Assembly (NCBI GenBank): GCA_035500775.1
Contig: DATJWY010000283.1
Span: 1-8,112, forward strand
Length of the DNA stretch: 8,112 bases
Direction: 5' to 3'
Source: DATJWY01 sp035500775
GTDB lineage: Bacteria; Pseudomonadota; Alphaproteobacteria; Acetobacterales; Acetobacteraceae
Part shown: piece by piece, positions 5,676 through 8,112 of the stretch
Layout of the letters: every line of letters starts with the position of its first letter
Numbering within the stretch: the stretch's first letter is position 1
The notes under the pieces: model-generated
The model's database searches: none
What the model saw: the letters and a program-made list of their open reading frames with translations, nothing else
What the model was told of the DNA's origin: nothing
Program-made: the position numbers and the translations under genes

Positions 5676-6377
5676 TCAGTGCGTCGTGTTGTTTACAACT
5701 GGATTAACATTGTACGAGAAGCCCCAGGTCACCGGCAGGAATTGCTGGAAATGCTGGTTGAACCAGACATAAGCCTCGGAAACATGCGAGCGCGGGACGA
5801 AGACCACGTCGTACGGGGCCAGACGGATATCCGCCGCCGGATCGGTGCCGGTGGTCGCCCGGCGATAATCCGCCCGGAAGACAAGCGGCCGGTCGTCCGC
5901 CCCGCGGCGCAGGATCAGGATATCCTCCGCATCCGCGCTCACCCGTAGCCCGCCAGCCCGCGCCACCGCCTGCGCCAGGGTCAGATCCGGGCCCATCGTC
6001 TGGAATTCCCCGGGAGAGGCCACCTCACCCGCCACATAGACGCGCGTGGGCATGAAGCTCTTGACCACAACAGCAAGGCGCGGGTCACGTAATTCCTGCC
6101 CGTAAACCTGGCGCAAATCCGCCGCCAGTTCCTCCGGCGTGCGTCCCGCGGCGCGGACCCCCTCGGCAAGCACGGTCGAGATCCGGCCATCGGGGCGGAT
6201 GACGACCTCGTCGTTCAGCTCCGGATTGAGCTGCAGCTTGATGTCAAGCACGTCGCCAACCTGCAGCCGGTACGGCTGCGGATCGGGCGGAACGACGCTG
6301 GCGGGGCGTTCCGGCGCCGGCGGAACGCTTGCGCACGCCCCGAGCAGGAGCGGCAGCGCCGCCCAGCCGCACCGCAT
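5676..6377 (-). CDS. Wza-like polysaccharide export lipoprotein (PES/SLBB)
   Basis: This is an outer-membrane polysaccharide export protein that would form the periplasmic/outer-membrane channel for exopolysaccharide or capsule. The 233-residue product has a short signal ending in LLGAC (lipobox, Cys15). A PES domain at about 35-107 begins YRLQVGDVLDIKL and includes VVIRPDGRI; a single SLBB-type domain at about 111-165 includes VYVAGEVASPGEF. A C-terminal amphipathic stretch at about 200-225 (rich in Trp/Phe) may be the membrane-spanning helix. It is much shorter than E. coli Wza, which has more repeated domains. The TAGAGG ribosome binding site lies 7 nt before ATG 6377 and overlaps the stop codon of the upstream glycosyltransferase, indicating translational coupling. 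No cognate Wzc-type kinase or Wzx/Wzy is visible in the window. Confidence 0.9.
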   Translation of the reverse strand: MRCGWAALPLLLGACASVPPAPERPASVVPPDPQPYRLQVGDVLDIKLQLNPELNDEVVIRPDGRISTVLAEGVRAAGRTPEELAADLRQVYGQELRDPRLAVVVKSFMPTRVYVAGEVASPGEFQTMGPDLTLAQAVARAGGLRVSADAEDILILRRGADDRPLVFRADYRRATTGTDPAADIRLAPYDVVFVPRSHVSEAYVWFNQHFQQFLPVTWGFSYNVNPVVNNTTH

Positions 6378-6384
6378 CGACTGG

Positions 6385-6390
6385 CCTCTA
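6385..6390 (-). promoter_or_regulatory. Ribosome binding site overlapping glycosyltransferase stop
   Basis: On the minus strand TAGAGG combines the TAG stop of the GT9 gene with the GAGG site 7 nt before the export gene's ATG. Ribosomes finishing the first gene are well placed to start the second. Confidence 0.65.
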
Positions 6391-7809
6391 TGTCAGCCGC
6401 GGCACGGCGGGTTCGGCCGGGAGCGATGCAACCGTGCCACGCCCTTCCACCAGCATGCGCTCCACCGTCAGCCGGACGGTGTTGACCGAGATCGCCCGCA
6501 GGCAGGCATGGCCACGCCAGCAATCGGTGACGTGGATCAGGTGACAGGGCGAACAGGGGACATCGGCCTTCAGAGCGGCCACGCGGGGCCCGATCGGCAG
6601 CCACATGCTGATCGGGTCGATACCGGAATAGATCGCCACCGTCGGCACCCCCAGCGTCGCCGCCGCATGGGTCAGGCCGGAATCGTTGGCAAGGTAGAGG
6701 TCCACCGCTCCAAGCAACGCCAGCGATTTGTCGAGCGGCAACTGCCCGGCCAGATTGCGTACATACCGGCCGCCGATACGGCGGGCGATCACCTGCGCGT
6801 CCGCGCGATCCTTCGGGCCACCGATCAGCACCACGGAACCGCCAAGCTCCCCGACGATCCAGCGGCAGACGCTGAGATAGTTCTCGATCGGCCAGTTCTT
6901 GATGGCACGGCCCGAGGACGGATTCACGGCGATGATCGGCCCGCGCAGTCCCTCCAGCACGGTCCGTGCCTCCGCTTCGTGCGGCGCGGTGACCCGCGAC
7001 AGCAAGACGCGGCTGTCGCTGAACGGATCGAAATAGGCCGTGATGACATTGACGAGCTTGAGCATCAGCATGCGCTGATGCTGCAGCGGATCGTCGATCG
7101 CCGCTTTGTCGATTCGCTCCTCAGGCAGAACGATCGTCATGTCGGCGGGCATGTAACGGGAATAGAACCCGGCCTTGAAGCGAGCCGAGATGCTGTCGAG
7201 GATGATGCGCGTGTCCTCGTCGATCCGCAGATCAATGGCGAGGTCGTATATCGGCAGGTCGAGCTTCCCCAGCTCGCGCGGGTCGAAGACCGGCCGGCGC
7301 GCCGCATCCGCCTTGCCGGGGAAGAAATCGATCGGGATGACCTGATCGAACACGCCGAACCCGCGCGCGAGGCCGACATTCCAACGGCCGCACATCAACG
7401 TAAGCGAGGCATCCGGGAAATGCCGGCGCAACTCGGCGATCGCCGGCAGGGCGAGCAGCAGATCGCCGATATGGTCCACCTTGACCATCAGGATCGAGCG
7501 GATGCGTTCGCCCGGGCCAAGCTTGGCGATCGGGCTCGACAGGGTGACGACCCGCGCCGGCATTGGCGCTTCCTTGCGCTCGATACCGAGCACCGCCTTG
7601 ACCACGGGCCGGATACGGAGGGCCCAGAACTTGTCGCGCCGCGAGCCGCGCGGAAAGACCAGTTGCCGGCCAAGCCGGGCGGCCCGGTGCGCTACCCGCC
7701 ACCAGATCGGTCGCGGTGGCGCGGGCTGGCCGGGATGATTGGCGGATCCATTGGAAAAGGCGTTCATCAAATCCATCTCGATCGCAAGGGCCGAGGCCCG
7801 CCAATTCAT
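6388..7809 (-). CDS. Glycosyltransferase family 9 (heptosyltransferase-like)
   Basis: This is a GT-B-fold GT9 enzyme, the family of ADP-heptose:LPS heptosyltransferases; the sugar donor here is unknown. In the 473-residue frame the domain starts with KVDHIGDLLLALPAI (110-124; Asp113 at the place of the GT9 catalytic Asp). The donor-side motif NDSGLTHAAATLGVPT is at 375-390. A cysteine cluster CSPC...C...C (419, 422, 430, 436) resembles the C-terminal motif of many GT9 proteins. About 100 residues precede the GT9 core, Arg-rich and with a WW pair, longer than usual. The start is uncertain: ATG 7809 has only a GAG at 5 nt, ATG 7767 is weak, and ATG 7563 has AAGGA at 7 nt and would give 391 residues. 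It lies 10 bp ahead of the export lipoprotein gene, so it probably acts in making the exported polysaccharide. Confidence 0.88.
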   Translation of the reverse strand: MNWRASALAIEMDLMNAFSNGSANHPGQPAPPRPIWWRVAHRAARLGRQLVFPRGSRRDKFWALRIRPVVKAVLGIERKEAPMPARVVTLSSPIAKLGPGERIRSILMVKVDHIGDLLLALPAIAELRRHFPDASLTLMCGRWNVGLARGFGVFDQVIPIDFFPGKADAARRPVFDPRELGKLDLPIYDLAIDLRIDEDTRIILDSISARFKAGFYSRYMPADMTIVLPEERIDKAAIDDPLQHQRMLMLKLVNVITAYFDPFSDSRVLLSRVTAPHEAEARTVLEGLRGPIIAVNPSSGRAIKNWPIENYLSVCRWIVGELGGSVVLIGGPKDRADAQVIARRIGGRYVRNLAGQLPLDKSLALLGAVDLYLANDSGLTHAAATLGVPTVAIYSGIDPISMWLPIGPRVAALKADVPCSPCHLIHVTDCWRGHACLRAISVNTVRLTVERMLVEGRGTVASLPAEPAVPRLT

Positions 7810-7825
7810 GTCAGCTCATGTCAGC
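7806..7825. repeat. 10-bp tandem duplication at the GT9 gene start
   Basis: TCATGTCAGC occurs twice in direct succession (7806-7815, 7816-7825). On the minus strand it duplicates GCTGACATGA, giving two ATGs 10 nt apart and in different frames. The upstream one reads ATG AGC TGA, a two-codon frame that stops just before the second ATG (7809). Confidence 0.7.
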
Positions 7826-7944
7826 GCGGCCGGGCTTGGCCGTCTCTGCGGATTAGCACCGCGGGACGCTCCATCCTGAACATCGCCCGATCCAGAGTAA
7901 CAAATTGATACGGCGAAGCCAGACCGCAGGCAAGCGACGCCGTC

Positions 7945-8112
7945 TCAGCCACGCACGGCGCGTTCAAGTTCGGCGAAAGCCATGAACAGGTGGTAGAACG
8001 AACTCGCCGGGATCTTATCGACCGCGGGCTTTCCAGCCGGGTCCAGGATATCGATCCAGGTGCCGCGCGGTTGATGCGCGAGATGCCCGCCAAGCATGGC
8101 GCGCACCAGCGC
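7945..8112 (-). CDS. AGE-family sugar epimerase/isomerase, C-terminal end (partial)
   Basis: An open minus-strand frame enters from the right edge and ends at TGA 7945-7947, giving the last 55 residues. The segment GTWIDILDPAGKP (17-29) followed by IPASSFYHLFMAFAEL (34-49) resembles the C-terminus of the N-acylglucosamine 2-epimerase superfamily, whose (alpha/alpha)6-barrel members include GlcNAc 2-epimerases, mannose-6-phosphate isomerases and mannose/cellobiose epimerases. The short fragment cannot separate these. A mannose-supplying role would fit the polysaccharide genes next to it. The stop is 135 bp upstream of the GT9 start on the same strand, so one operon is possible. Confidence 0.75.
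   Translation of the reverse strand, partial: ALVRAMLGGHLAHQPRGTWIDILDPAGKPAVDKIPASSFYHLFMAFAELERAVRG

Noticed and set aside
6139..7908. Long open frame of 589 codons on the plus strand
   Set aside because: It lies antisense to the GT9 and export genes. Its product is rich in Arg, His, Asp and Gln with no recognisable domain, as expected for a shadow frame in GC-rich DNA.
7821..8093. 90-codon minus-strand frame near the right edge
   Set aside because: It overlaps the partial AGE-family gene in another frame; the AGE frame has recognisable family sequence and the other has none.
1..8112. A new defence or mobile multi-gene system
   Set aside because: Every supported gene falls in a familiar family (peroxide response, oxidase assembly, cell-wall and polysaccharide synthesis); no nuclease, transposase, integrase, reverse transcriptase or toxin-like product was found.

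Overview
The window (about two-thirds G+C, strong third-position G/C bias) looks like chromosomal DNA of an alphaproteobacterium. A Cox11-type oxidase assembly factor, an oxyR–ahpC–ahpD peroxide module and GC-rich palindromic intergenic repeats fit Rhodospirillales, most likely an Acetobacteraceae-like organism. That placement is inferred from gene content and repeat style, not from a search.

Layout. Left block: ctaG (cox11) and oxyR both read leftward, and a cluster of three hairpins lies beyond ctaG at the window edge. Across a 234-bp divergent control region, ahpC and ahpD read rightward. OxyR keeps both redox cysteines. AhpC is of the mycobacterial type with a CPC resolving motif, and AhpD keeps its CxxC/His active site, so this looks like a complete peroxide sensor plus AhpC/AhpD reductase pair without AhpF. 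A 358-bp non-coding gap holding three strong palindromes follows, then a lipoprotein L,D-transpeptidase (YkuD fold) reading rightward.

Right block, all leftward: the C-terminal end of an AGE-family sugar epimerase/isomerase (entering from the right edge), a GT9 glycosyltransferase with a long basic N-terminal extension, a short Wza-like polysaccharide export lipoprotein whose ribosome binding site overlaps the glycosyltransferase stop codon, and galE. This reads as one end of an exopolysaccharide/capsule locus: sugar-nucleotide supply (GalE and probably the AGE enzyme), transfer (GT9) and outer-membrane export (Wza-like). It converges on the transpeptidase gene with a perfect 13-bp hairpin in the gap.

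The genes belong to recognised families, and I see no convincing new multi-gene system. The most interesting material is intergenic: composite palindromic repeats, one occupying much of the ahpC leader between the divergent oxyR/ahpC promoters, and a 10-bp tandem duplication across the start of the glycosyltransferase gene.
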